A stretch of DNA of 64,000 nt from positions 248,001-312,000 of the forward strand of contig NZ_JAASUI010000001.1 of assembly GCF_014224155.1 (NCBI RefSeq), read 5' to 3'. The notes under the pieces were generated by a model that did not search any database, was not told the origin of the DNA, and saw only the letters and a list, made by a program, of their open reading frames with translations. Below, in pieces: positions 8,198 to 16,156 of the stretch (positions are counted from its first letter, which is position 1; each line of letters starts with the position of its first letter). Origin of the DNA: Listeria cossartiae subsp. cossartiae. GTDB taxonomy: Bacteria; Bacillota; Bacilli; Lactobacillales; Listeriaceae. Position numbers and translations under genes: made by a program.

Positions 8198-8563
8198 ATG
8201 ATTATTGTAACTAATACGATTAAGGTAGAAAAAGGCGCAGCAGAGCACGTTATCCGTCAGTTCACAGGCGCAAATGGCGACGGACATCCAACAAAAGATA
8301 TCGCAGAAGTAGAAGGTTTCCTAGGCTTCGAACTATGGCACAGCAAACCAGAAGACAAAGACTATGAAGAAGTAGTCGTAACAAGCAAATGGGAAAGCGA
8401 AGAAGCCCAACGCAATTGGGTGAAAAGCGATTCCTTCAAAAAAGCACACGGCAGAACAAAAGACACTAGAGAACAAAGAGAAGACCGCAAAGGCATCGTA
8501 GGAAATGCAATCGCTCGTTTTGAAGTAGTTCACGTGCAAAACCCTGTGATTGTTGAAAAATAA
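8198..8563 (+). CDS. isdG: Heme-degrading monooxygenase, IsdG family
   Basis: 121 residues, ATG behind AAGGGGGATT. IsdG-type enzymes cleave heme in the cytoplasm to release iron. The ABM-fold protein keeps the Asn-Trp-His catalytic set at N6, W74 (in RNWVKSDSF) and H84 (KKAHG), with W74 and H84 spaced as in staphylococcal IsdG. The C-terminus is slightly longer and more charged. The Fur-blocked promoter upstream fits a role in heme-iron use during starvation. A strong terminator follows, so the gene is monocistronic. Confidence 0.92.
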   Translation: MIIVTNTIKVEKGAAEHVIRQFTGANGDGHPTKDIAEVEGFLGFELWHSKPEDKDYEEVVVTSKWESEEAQRNWVKSDSFKKAHGRTKDTREQREDRKGIVGNAIARFEVVHVQNPVIVEK

Positions 8564-8573
8564 GAAGTGAGTG

Positions 8574-8608
8574 AACAAGCCATTTCGAGGTAGATGGCTT
8601 GTTTTTTT
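8574..8608 (+). terminator. Intrinsic terminator after isdG
   Basis: ACAAGCCAT pairs with ATGGCTTGT across a 10-base loop and runs into a T tract. Confidence 0.85.
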
Positions 8609-8685
8609 GTTTTCAGATGAGAAAATAAATACAGTGTTTTTCTTTCCAAAAGCCCCTTTACTAGCAACCCACAATCCAATCATGC

Positions 8686-8717
8686 TATAATTCTCTAAAT
8701 GATAACGTTTATCATTT
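8686..8717 (+). promoter_or_regulatory. -10 element and palindromic operator of the nitroreductase gene
   Basis: TATAAT (8686-8691) is followed at the expected start of transcription by TGATAACGTTTATCA (8700-8714), flanked by AAA and TTT to make a 21-bp dyad (8697-8717). It resembles a Fur/PerR/Zur-type box but is not a canonical Fur box. The regulator is not identifiable from sequence. Confidence 0.6.
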
Positions 8718-8732
8718 AAGGGGGAATTAAAC

Positions 8733-9308
8733 ATGATTGAAAAAACAATTATGGAACGTCGCAGCATTAAAAAAGCAAACGACGCGCCAATTTCAAGAGA
8801 AACGGTGAACACGATTTTAGAGCAAGCTGCCTTTGCGCCTTTTCACAGCAAAGTAGAGCCGTGGAATGTATACGTGCTACATACACTGGCTGAAAAAGAA
8901 CGCTACATCGAGAAAATCATTGAGTTTAACGAACGCGAACAAGGGGTTACTTTTTCCGAAGCAGAGATTGCGGATTTAAAAGCAGGGTATGCGAAGAAAA
9001 TTATTACGCCGCCTTACTTACTCATTGTGACGACGAACATTATTGGTCACGGAAAAAAGGATTTCGAATCAATCGGGGCAACTAGTGCGTTTATTCAAAA
9101 TATCCAATTGCTTGGCTGGGAAGCGGGGATTGGGATGATTTGGCGGACGAATCGGTTTATTTTTGATGCGAAGTTTGCGGATGATTTAGGTATTCCTGCT
9201 GAGCAAAAAATTGTCGGGACTTTGCATTTAAGTAGTTTAGCTGATGTTCCTGAGCCAAAACCGCGCCGTCCTTTGAATGAATGGGTGAAGAATTTAGCGG
9301 ATTTGTAA
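8733..9308 (+). CDS. Nitroreductase family protein (YdjA-like)
   Basis: 191 residues. FMN-dependent nitroreductases reduce nitro compounds, quinones or related acceptors with NAD(P)H. The N-terminal TIMERRSIKKANDAPISRETVNTILEQAAFAPFHSKVEPW is the family FMN-binding start (RRS...K), and the region IQNIQLLGWEAGIGMIWRTN is the usual second half. It lies directly after isdG but has its own -10 and a strong dyad operator, which makes a metal- or stress-controlled redox role plausible. The substrate is unknown. Confidence 0.88.
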   Translation: MIEKTIMERRSIKKANDAPISRETVNTILEQAAFAPFHSKVEPWNVYVLHTLAEKERYIEKIIEFNEREQGVTFSEAEIADLKAGYAKKIITPPYLLIVTTNIIGHGKKDFESIGATSAFIQNIQLLGWEAGIGMIWRTNRFIFDAKFADDLGIPAEQKIVGTLHLSSLADVPEPKPRRPLNEWVKNLADL

Positions 9309-9310
9309 GA

Positions 9311-9339
9311 TTGATGTTTCGTGTGATTAGCGTTACAAT
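9311..9339 (+). promoter_or_regulatory. Sigma-A promoter of the L32 paralogue
   Basis: TTGATG (9311-9316), a 17-base spacer, TACAAT (9334-9339). I see no convincing Zur palindrome here. Confidence 0.55.
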
Positions 9340-9372
9340 GAAACAAGTGTAAGAAATAAGGAGGCGAGCAAG

Positions 9373-9543
9373 ATGGCAGTTCCAGCTAGACGTACGTCCA
9401 AAGCGAAGAAAAACAAGCGCCGTACGCATAAAGGCTTAACAACACCAGGTTTGAGTCGCGATAGTGAAACAGGCGAATACCGTATGTCACACCGAATCTC
9501 ACCAGACGGCACTTATAAAGGTCGCACAATTATCGAAAAATAA
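9373..9543 (+). CDS. rpmF: 50S ribosomal protein L32, cysteine-free paralogue
   Basis: 56 residues, ATG behind AAGGAGGCGAGCAAG. It starts [20 protein letters not shown], which is diagnostic of L32. The usual four zinc-ribbon cysteines (two CxxC pairs) are absent: the protein holds no Cys at all. Many Firmicutes keep a zinc-binding L32 and a zinc-free copy that replaces it when zinc is short, and this looks like the zinc-free type. It stands alone between its own promoter and a terminator, rather than in the usual plsX-linked location. Zinc-dependent regulation is inferred and not shown. Confidence 0.93.
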   Translation: MAVPARRTSKAKKNKRRTHKGLTTPGLSRDSETGEYRMSHRISPDGTYKGRTIIEK

Positions 9544-9547
9544 GAGG

Positions 9548-9581
9548 ATTTGTTCCAGCGATTGGAACAAATTCTTTTTTT
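9548..9581 (+). terminator. Intrinsic terminator after rpmF
   Basis: Perfect 10-bp stem ATTTGTTCCA / TGGAACAAAT around GCGAT, then a long T run. Confidence 0.9.
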
Positions 9582-9634
9582 TGTGATACTATAATGAAAA
9601 GAGCTAAATACACAAAAAGGAGTCTGATTTTGAC

Positions 9635-10363
9635 ATGACAGAAGAATTTGTGAACAAAGAAGATGCGCTGAAAAATTATAATGCCAAAGAGTTTCGTACG
9701 CCAGATGGCTATACGAGCGATATGATTTTAACTACAGTAAAAGAGTCGAACGGGAAACCAACCTTACATATTTTATTAATTAAACGAAGCAGTACCAATG
9801 CGGAAGGCAGACCGAATATCGAAGGCGGAAAATGGGCGGTTCCCGGCGGATTTGTGGATGAAAATGAATCTGCGGACCAAGCGGCTGAGCGTGAACTAGA
9901 AGAGGAAACAAGTTTGACGAATATTCCGTTGATTCCGTTTGGGGTATTTGATAAACCGGGTCGTGATCCGCGCGGTTGGATTATTTCGCGGGCATTTTAT
10001 GCGATTGTGCCACCAGAAGCTTTGGAGAAACGTGCGGCTGGGGATGACGCGGCGGATATCGGGCTTTTTCCAATGACAGAAGCTTTGGAACTTCCGCTTG
10101 CTTTTGACCATTTAGATATGCTAAAAAAAGCGTATAGCGCGATTACAGAAGAATTTTTACTGACGACGGCAATTCGTGATTTCTTGCCAGAAACTTTCTC
10201 AGCAAAACTACTTTACCAAACGTTGGATGGCTGTACGAAGCCAGGCATTTTGCCAGATGAAGTAGAATTTATGGAGAATATCGAGTATTTACCGTATTTA
10301 GAAAAAGTTGGCGAGTTATACCGATTTAATGCGGATGCCGAAGCGGGAAGTATTTATTTTTAA
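9635..10363 (+). CDS. Nudix hydrolase family protein
   Basis: 242 residues. The Nudix box is intact around residue 75: GGFVDENESADQ followed by AAERELEEET, matching GX5EX7REUXEEXGU except for the last Gly position. Nudix enzymes hydrolyse nucleoside diphosphates linked to another group, such as ADP-ribose. The C-terminal ~90 residues (from DFLPETFSAKLLYQTLDG) have the size and place of the winged-helix part of NrtR-type regulators, but I cannot confirm this. It ends in a terminator shared with the convergent LysR gene. Confidence 0.85.
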   Translation: MTEEFVNKEDALKNYNAKEFRTPDGYTSDMILTTVKESNGKPTLHILLIKRSSTNAEGRPNIEGGKWAVPGGFVDENESADQAAERELEEETSLTNIPLIPFGVFDKPGRDPRGWIISRAFYAIVPPEALEKRAAGDDAADIGLFPMTEALELPLAFDHLDMLKKAYSAITEEFLLTTAIRDFLPETFSAKLLYQTLDGCTKPGILPDEVEFMENIEYLPYLEKVGELYRFNADAEAGSIYF

Positions 10364-10366
10364 ATA

Positions 10367-10402
10367 GAAAAGGAGCCACCGATTTGGTTGGCTCCTTTTT
10401 TA
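10367..10402. terminator. Bidirectional terminator
   Basis: AGGAGCCA / TGGCTCCT stem with A and T tracts on both sides serves the Nudix gene and the convergent LysR gene. Confidence 0.85.
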
Positions 10403-11293
10403 TAGAAAATGCTTCTCACCGTAACGTAATGCGAAATCTTTAAAAGCCTTAGAAGCAGGCGAAATGTAGTGATTTTTTAAACTTGCTAGATAGATAAAAC
10501 GATCATGTTTTGGTTCGTTGATGGATAATACTTTGACGTTATAATGTGATAACGACGAGATTTTTGGCATAATCGAAATACCGTAATCAACGCTCACAAG
10601 GCCGACCATCGCGGTATCTTCCTCGACATAACAGCCGATTTTTGGTTGAATATTTATTTCCGCAAAAAGAGAATCGATGAGAGGTCTCAATCCACTTGTG
10701 TCTGAAAAGAAAATATAGGAATAATCTGCGGTGTCTTTTAAATCAATCGAATCATATTTGGCAAGTGGGTGGTTTTCGGCAACGACAACAACTAACTCTT
10801 GTTTTGTTAATGGTAAAAACTCAATATCAGGTTCATTTTCGACGTAGGAGCAAATCGCTAGGTCGAATTTTTCATTTTTTAAGTCGGGAATAATTGATTT
10901 AGTGGCACCTTGAAAAAAGGAAAATGTGATGTCTTTATGGCTTTCGACTTTGGTGAAATTCTGGACGAGCTCTGGAACCGTGTGTGCGCCCATTGTGTAA
11001 ATAAAGCCTAAATCAATATTTCCGTGAGAAGGGCTAGTTAATTCGTGTAACAATTTTTCGCCTTTTTCTAGTTCGGCGAGGGATTTTTCCACATAGGTTA
11101 AATAGAAACGACCATATTTGGTTAATCGGATGTTGCGGCCTTGTTTTTCAAATAAATAGACGCCAAGTTCGCGCTCAAGTTCGGCGATAGAGTGGCTTAG
11201 GCTGGGCTGGGTAATGGAGAGTTCGGCGGCGGCAATGGTGTAATGCTCTTTTTCAGCTAGTTTTTTAAAATAGTATAATTGACGCAAATTCAT
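10400..11293 (-). CDS. LysR-type transcriptional regulator
   Basis: 297 residues. The N-terminal winged HTH (MNLRQLYYFKKLAEKEHYTIAAAELSITQPSLSHSIAELERELG) is textbook LysR, followed by the periplasmic-binding-like effector domain. It is divergent from the flavin oxidoreductase-aroE-aroD operon, and a dyad lies in the 197-bp gap, so it most likely activates that operon. Listeria is known to have a LysR protein, QuiR, which senses shikimate and turns on quinate/shikimate genes. This gene is a good candidate for it, but I cannot verify identity from sequence alone. Confidence 0.88.
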   Translation of the reverse strand: MNLRQLYYFKKLAEKEHYTIAAAELSITQPSLSHSIAELERELGVYLFEKQGRNIRLTKYGRFYLTYVEKSLAELEKGEKLLHELTSPSHGNIDLGFIYTMGAHTVPELVQNFTKVESHKDITFSFFQGATKSIIPDLKNEKFDLAICSYVENEPDIEFLPLTKQELVVVVAENHPLAKYDSIDLKDTADYSYIFFSDTSGLRPLIDSLFAEINIQPKIGCYVEEDTAMVGLVSVDYGISIMPKISSLSHYNVKVLSINEPKHDRFIYLASLKNHYISPASKAFKDFALRYGEKHFL

Positions 11294-11341
11294 GAAACTA
11301 CCTCCTCGGAATGCCTTGATAACTCTATTGTAAGCGATTGT

Positions 11342-11407
11342 ATAGAAAAAATCTATGGATAAATCGAAAAATATACATTAGATTAATAATTATTCCTGAC
11401 TTATAAT
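11342..11407 (+). promoter_or_regulatory. LysR-type dyad and -10 element of the aroE-aroD operon
   Basis: ATAGAAAAAATCTAT (11342-11356) is a 5-5-5 inverted repeat of the T-N11-A class. TATAAT follows at 11402-11407, with no good -35. The layout suits an activator bound about 60 bp upstream of a weak promoter. Confidence 0.5.
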
Positions 11408-11490
11408 TGAAGAGAAATAAGATTGTGCATTATTGAACGTGAATAATGTAACAAATCATTTGCTGAGATTATAGTCGCAGGAGGCTTATT

Positions 11491-13485
11491 ATGACAGATT
11501 ATCCGAGTATTTTTGAACCATTAACTGTAAAACGAATGACCATTAAAAACCGTGTGATAATGCCACCAATGGGGACAAACCTAGCTGGATTAAATGGCGA
11601 ATTTTTAGAAGAACATATGAATTACTACGAACAACGCGCAAAAGGTGGAACCGGTCTAATCACTATTGAAAACGCTTGTGTAGATTTTCCTTATGGGACA
11701 AACGGAACGACCCAACTTCGAATTGATAATGACCAGTACATTCCTGGATTTTACAAATTAACAGAACGTCTTCATAAACATGGAACTTGCGTATCTATCC
11801 AAATCAACCACGCCGGGGCATCTGCGTATCCAGCTCGTTTGAATGGACTTCAACCAGTTTCCTCGTCAGATATTCCATCTAAAAAAGGCGGCACTGTGCC
11901 GCGTCCACTTACTGTCGAAGAAATTTATGAAATCGTCAATAAATACGGTGATGCAGCAAGACGCGCCCAACAAGCTGGGTTTGATGCAGTCGAAATCCAC
12001 GGCGGACACTCATACTTGCTATGCCAATTCTTATCGCCACTTTACAACAAACGAACAGATGAATTTGGTGGAACGCCTGAAAATCGCGCCCGTATCGTCA
12101 AACTAATTTTGGAAAAAGTCCGCGCAGAAGTCGGTCCATTTTTCCCAATCGTACTGCGTTTTAGTGCAGATGAATTTACAGAAGGCGGCAACCATTTAGA
12201 AGACATTTTGGAACTGCTAGATTATTGCCAAGAAGAAGCGGATATTTTGAATGTATCAGCGGCAATTAACGATAATTTATACTTGCAAATTGACCAAATG
12301 AACTTGGAAGATGGCTGGAGAAGCTACCTTGCAAAAGCGGTGAAAGATAAATTTAACAAACCAACGATTACTTCGGGGAACATCCGTAGTCCAAAAGCAG
12401 CAGAGAAAATATTGTCAGAAGGATACGCTGATTTACTTGCGATGGGACGTGGCTTAATTGCTGAGCCAAACTGGGTAAACAAAGTGGCAACTGGCCAAGA
12501 AGACATGCTTCGAAAATGTATTTCTTGTAATATCGGTTGCGCAGATCACCGAATTTCGAAGTCGAAGCCAATCCGTTGTACGGTGAATCCAGATATTATT
12601 CATGAAGATAAATACAAAGAAACAAAAGTAACTCGTCCTACCAATGTTGTCGTAATTGGCGGCGGAACAGCAGGACTTGAAGCAGCTTGTACGGCGGCCG
12701 AAGTTGGCTGTAACACCACGCTAATTGAAGCGAATGAACAAACTGGTGGCTTGGCGCGTGCAATTGCCAACCTTCCAGATAAAAGTAGAATTGCCGATTT
12801 CCCTAATTATTTAGCGAACCGAGCAGAAAAATTAACCAATTTGAAAGTTATTACAGGCACTAAAGCTGATACTGCGCTTATTGATACATTTAATCCTGAT
12901 GTGGTAGTTAATGCCACAGGATCCAAACCATTACTTCCACCAATTAAAGGTTTGCTTGACGTGATTGACAAAGAAGGCAGTAAAGTTCATTCGATTTTCG
13001 GACTTATTTCGAATATCGATGACTTTACCGAATTTAGTAACAAAAAAGTAGCAGTTATCGGCGGTGGTGCAGTTGGACTTGATGTAGTCGAGTACTTCTC
13101 AGAACGTGGCTCGGATGTTACAATTGTAGAAATGATGCCACTTCTTGGAAAAGACTTAGATATGATTACCCGGCTTTCGATGATGGATATTATTGAGAAA
13201 AACCACGTCGATGTGCAAACAGAAACCGCATTAACCGAAGTTGCAGCCGATCATTTCAAAGTGAAGCATGACGGAGTAGACGCCGAGATTCCATTTGATT
13301 ACGGCTTTGTCTGCCTAGGAATGCGACCAGAACGTCCACTTATGGAAGAACTTGCGGCATACGGAAAAGAAAAACAAATTGAAATCGTAAATATTGGCGA
13401 CAGCGCTGCAACAAGAAAAATCTTGGAAGGCGTTCGCGAAGGAAGAAATATTTTAACGACATTAGAAAAAATTGGCTCTTTGTAA
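11491..13485 (+). CDS. NADH:flavin oxidoreductase with 4Fe-4S and FAD domains (2,4-dienoyl-CoA reductase family)
   Basis: 664 residues in three parts. Residues 1-330 are an Old Yellow Enzyme TIM barrel with FMN-site motifs (VIMPPMGTN, the HxGGHSYLL region, YADLLAMGRGLIAEPNW). A 4Fe-4S motif follows near 345 (CISCNIGC...RCTVNP). Residues 385-664 form a two-nucleotide-fold FAD/NAD domain with VVVIGGGTAGLEAA and VAVIGGGAVGLD. Such enzymes reduce activated C=C bonds, for example in bile acids, enoates or dienoyl-CoA. Next to aroE and aroD it probably acts on a cyclic hydroaromatic or derived acid, but the substrate is inferred. The RBS is AGGAGG, 8 bases from the ATG. Confidence 0.9.
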   Translation: MTDYPSIFEPLTVKRMTIKNRVIMPPMGTNLAGLNGEFLEEHMNYYEQRAKGGTGLITIENACVDFPYGTNGTTQLRIDNDQYIPGFYKLTERLHKHGTCVSIQINHAGASAYPARLNGLQPVSSSDIPSKKGGTVPRPLTVEEIYEIVNKYGDAARRAQQAGFDAVEIHGGHSYLLCQFLSPLYNKRTDEFGGTPENRARIVKLILEKVRAEVGPFFPIVLRFSADEFTEGGNHLEDILELLDYCQEEADILNVSAAINDNLYLQIDQMNLEDGWRSYLAKAVKDKFNKPTITSGNIRSPKAAEKILSEGYADLLAMGRGLIAEPNWVNKVATGQEDMLRKCISCNIGCADHRISKSKPIRCTVNPDIIHEDKYKETKVTRPTNVVVIGGGTAGLEAACTAAEVGCNTTLIEANEQTGGLARAIANLPDKSRIADFPNYLANRAEKLTNLKVITGTKADTALIDTFNPDVVVNATGSKPLLPPIKGLLDVIDKEGSKVHSIFGLISNIDDFTEFSNKKVAVIGGGAVGLDVVEYFSERGSDVTIVEMMPLLGKDLDMITRLSMMDIIEKNHVDVQTETALTEVAADHFKVKHDGVDAEIPFDYGFVCLGMRPERPLMEELAAYGKEKQIEIVNIGDSAATRKILEGVREGRNILTTLEKIGSL

Positions 13486-13584
13486 TCCGAACTGGCAAGG
13501 CGGACTCCGCTTTGCCACATTCGCTCTTTATATAAGTTCACATTTTCACAAATAAACCTTAATTTGGAAAGGAACGATGTTATT

Positions 13585-14460
13585 ATGACAAGCAAAATCA
13601 CGGAAAGAATTACAGGACACACAGAATTAATCGGGTTAATCGCCACTCCAATCAGACACAGTTTATCACCAACCATGCATAACGAAGCTTTTGCAAAATT
13701 GGGGCTTGATTATGTATACCTTGCTTTTGAAGTTGGGGACAAAGAGCTGAAAGACGTTGTACAAGGATTCCGCGCAATGAACTTACGTGGCTGGAATGTT
13801 TCCATGCCAAACAAAACAAACATTCATAAATACTTAGATAAACTTTCTCCAGCCGCTGAACTTGTTGGCGCGGTAAATACGGTTGTTAATGATGACGGCG
13901 TATTAACGGGACATATTACAGACGGAACTGGTTATATGCGTGCGTTAAAAGAAGCTGGACATGATATTATCGGCAAAAAAATGACGATTTGTGGCGCTGG
14001 TGGTGCGGCAACAGCGATCTGTATCCAAGCTGCTCTTGACGGCGTAAAAGAAATTTCTATTTTCAACAGAAAAGACGATTTTTACGCGAATGCTGAAAAA
14101 ACTGTAGAAAAAATCAATTCGAAAACAGATTGTAAAGCACAATTATTTGATATCGAAGACCACGAACAATTACGTAAAGAAATCGCAGAAAGTGTTATTT
14201 TCACGAATGCGACTGGCGTTGGGATGAAACCTTTCGAAGGCGAAACACTTTTACCAAGTGCGGATATGCTTCGTCCAGAATTAATCGTTTCGGATGTTGT
14301 CTACAAACCAACCAAAACAAGATTGCTTGAAATCGCCGAAGAACAAGGCTGTCAAACACTTAACGGCTTAGGCATGATGCTTTGGCAAGGTGCGAAAGCT
14401 TTCGAAATTTGGACACACAAAGAAATGCCAGTTGATTACATTAAAGAAATCCTATTTTAA
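13585..14460 (+). CDS. aroE: Shikimate/quinate 5-dehydrogenase
   Basis: 291 residues from the ATG at 13585 (GGAAAGGA upstream), not the TTG 21 bases earlier. AroE-family enzymes interconvert 3-dehydroshikimate and shikimate with NADP(H); the YdiB-like branch also uses quinate and NAD. The substrate motif SLSPTMHN and the catalytic-lysine motif appear here as VSMPNKTNI, rather than the V-T-h-P-h-K of biosynthetic AroE. The nucleotide fold motif is ICGAGGAATAI. The position between an oxidoreductase and aroD under a LysR gene suggests catabolism of quinate or shikimate rather than aromatic biosynthesis. Confidence 0.92.
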   Translation: MTSKITERITGHTELIGLIATPIRHSLSPTMHNEAFAKLGLDYVYLAFEVGDKELKDVVQGFRAMNLRGWNVSMPNKTNIHKYLDKLSPAAELVGAVNTVVNDDGVLTGHITDGTGYMRALKEAGHDIIGKKMTICGAGGAATAICIQAALDGVKEISIFNRKDDFYANAEKTVEKINSKTDCKAQLFDIEDHEQLRKEIAESVIFTNATGVGMKPFEGETLLPSADMLRPELIVSDVVYKPTKTRLLEIAEEQGCQTLNGLGMMLWQGAKAFEIWTHKEMPVDYIKEILF

Positions 14461-14525
14461 AAACTTGCAAAAGAACAAGGTTATCGCTAATCTTAAGACA
14501 TAATATCGAATGAGGAGAATTATAC

Positions 14526-15284
14526 ATGAATAAAGTAGTCGTAAAGAATGTTACGTTTGGTGAAGGTGCGCCAAAAATTTGTGTACCAATGGTCGGTAAA
14601 ACGGTTGCTGCTCTTAAAGAAGAAGCAGAAATGTTACAAACAATTGATTTGGACGTTGTCGAATGGCGCGTTGACTTTTTTGAAGATGTGAAAGATTTAG
14701 CTAAAGTGGAAGCTGCGCTTGGCGAAATTCGCGCAATTTTACCAGAAACACCGATTTTATTCACTTTCCGAAGTGCAAAAGAGGGCGGCGAGTTAGCTGT
14801 TAGTGACGAATTTTATTTTGAATTAAATGAAACACTAGCTGGTACTGGCAAAATTGATTTAGTGGACGTGGAACTTTTCAATGAAGAAGCGGACGTTTTA
14901 CGCTTAATTGAAACAGCTCACAAGAACAATGTAAAAGTAGTGATGTCGAACCATGATTTTGATAAAACACCTGCGAAAGAAGAAATCGTTTCTCGTTTAA
15001 CGCGCATGGAAGCACTTGGCGCGGATCTTCCGAAAATCGCCGTAATGCCAAAATCTGCTGGAGACGTACTAACTTTATTAGATGCAACGAATACCGTATC
15101 TGAAAAAGCGAGCCAACCAATCATTACGATGTCGATGGCGGGAACTGGTGTTATCAGCCGTCTTGCTGGGGAAGTATTTGGCTCCGCAATGACATTTGGC
15201 GCTGCGAAAAAAGCATCGGCTCCTGGGCAAATTGATGTTAATGAGTTACGCCATGTCCTTGATTTATTGCATAAACAATTTTAA
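14526..15284 (+). CDS. aroD: 3-dehydroquinate dehydratase, type I
   Basis: 252 residues. Type I dehydroquinases interconvert 3-dehydroquinate and 3-dehydroshikimate through a Schiff base. The catalytic His is visible in VVMSNHDFDKTP and the Schiff-base Lys in KIAVMPKSAGDVLTLL; the N-terminal EWRVDFFED segment binds substrate. It is the last gene of the operon, 65 bases after aroE with a GAGGAG site and followed by a strong terminator. With aroE and the upstream oxidoreductase it could convert quinate and shikimate toward dehydroshikimate. Confidence 0.95.
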   Translation: MNKVVVKNVTFGEGAPKICVPMVGKTVAALKEEAEMLQTIDLDVVEWRVDFFEDVKDLAKVEAALGEIRAILPETPILFTFRSAKEGGELAVSDEFYFELNETLAGTGKIDLVDVELFNEEADVLRLIETAHKNNVKVVMSNHDFDKTPAKEEIVSRLTRMEALGADLPKIAVMPKSAGDVLTLLDATNTVSEKASQPIITMSMAGTGVISRLAGEVFGSAMTFGAAKKASAPGQIDVNELRHVLDLLHKQF

Positions 15285-15291
15285 TGACATC

Positions 15292-15338
15292 AAAAACCTT
15301 AAATTTAGATTAATCGTCTAAGTTTAAGGTTTTTTTGT
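15292..15338 (+). terminator. Intrinsic terminator of the aroE-aroD operon
   Basis: Long stem AAAAACCTTAAATTTAGA with its near-complement after a short loop, then a T7 run. Confidence 0.9.
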
Positions 15339-15377
15339 TATAATAAGACATCAGGAATTTTAAAGGAGACGGACCAA

Positions 15378-15971
15378 ATGAAGAAGTTACTTTTTTTAGG
15401 TGATAGTGTGACAGATGCTGGGCGTGATTTTGAAAATGACCGCGAATTAGGACATGGTTATGTGAAATTGATTGCAGACCAGCTTGGAAAAGAAGATGTA
15501 ACGGTGATAAATCGTGGCGTTAGTGCGAACCGGGTGGCGGATTTGCATCGTCGTATTGAGGCGGATGCGATTTCACTTCAACCAGATATAGTTACGATTA
15601 TGATTGGGATAAATGATACGTGGTTTAGTTTTAGCAGATGGGAAGATACTTCGGTGACGGCGTTTAAGGAAGTATATCGTGTGATTTTGAATCGGATTAA
15701 AACGGAGACAAATGCGGAACTTGTTTTGATGGAGCCGTTTGTATTACCGTATCCGGAAGACCGGAAAGAATGGCGCGGCGATTTGGATCCGAAAATTGGT
15801 GCTGTGCGTGAACTTGCGGCAGAATTTGGCGCGACACTTATTCCACTTGATGGCCTAATGAACGCGCTCGCTGTCAAACACGGACCGACCTATTTAGCGG
15901 AGGACGGTGTGCACCCGACCAAAGCGGGACATGAAGCTATTGCTTCGATTTGGTTAGAATTCACCAAATAA
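15378..15971 (+). CDS. SGNH/GDSL-type esterase or acylhydrolase
   Basis: 197 residues, no signal peptide, so cytoplasmic. All four SGNH blocks are present: LFLGDSVTDAG (catalytic Ser, block I), NRGVSANR (Gly block II), IMIGINDTW (Asn block III) and DGVHPTKAGH (Asp and His, block V). Members deacylate or deacetylate esters, including sugar acetates and rhamnogalacturonan-type substrates; the actual substrate is unknown. The ATG at 15378 follows AAGGAGACGG. A promoter for the following leader RNA starts right behind its stop, so it is likely monocistronic. Confidence 0.88.
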   Translation: MKKLLFLGDSVTDAGRDFENDRELGHGYVKLIADQLGKEDVTVINRGVSANRVADLHRRIEADAISLQPDIVTIMIGINDTWFSFSRWEDTSVTAFKEVYRVILNRIKTETNAELVLMEPFVLPYPEDRKEWRGDLDPKIGAVRELAAEFGATLIPLDGLMNALAVKHGPTYLAEDGVHPTKAGHEAIASIWLEFTK

Positions 15972-15974
15972 TCC

Positions 15975-16003
15975 TTTACAGAAAAATTTATCCATGCTAT
16001 AGT
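15975..16003 (+). promoter_or_regulatory. Promoter of the structured leader RNA
   Basis: TTTACA (15975-15980), a 17-base spacer, TATAGT (15998-16003), giving a start near 16010, 147 bases ahead of the next start codon. Confidence 0.6.
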
Positions 16004-16009
16004 TGGGTT

Positions 16010-16136
16010 TATGCGATGAGCCTACAAGCAGTGACTTAAGTATCACTGCCCCATTTTCCGCGTTATAGCTTTGTGGAAAGCTGCGGAAGATGACGCTATG
16101 AAATGCCCCTTAAAGTAATTTAAGGGGCATTTTTCT
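16010..16136 (+). ncRNA. Structured 5' leader with terminator (riboswitch-like attenuator)
   Basis: Three hairpins follow the predicted start. The first is GCAGTGA / TCACTGC (16028-16034, 16043-16049). The second is TTCCGC / GCGGAA with an inner AGCTTT / AAAGCT stem (16056-16088). The third is a 14-bp terminator stem AAATGCCCCTTAAA (16101-16114) with a GTAA loop and a T run. TGCCCC at 16047-16052, on the 3' edge of hairpin 1, can pair instead with GGGGCA of the terminator (16124-16129), a plausible anti-terminator switch. I could not match it to any riboswitch class I remember, including TPP, SAM, FMN, purine, Mn, fluoride, guanidine-I, ZTP and T-box. Confidence 0.6.
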
Positions 16137-16156
16137 ATAAAAAAGGAGTGTTTGTT

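Noticed and set aside
9311..9345. Zur box before the L32 paralogue
   Set aside because: The weak dyad in the promoter spacer matches a Zur consensus at only a few positions.
16010..16136. Leader as a T-box or yybP-ykoY riboswitch
   Set aside because: No T-box tRNA-binding sequence (GGGTGGNACCGCG-like) and no yybP core (GGGGAGTA) are present.
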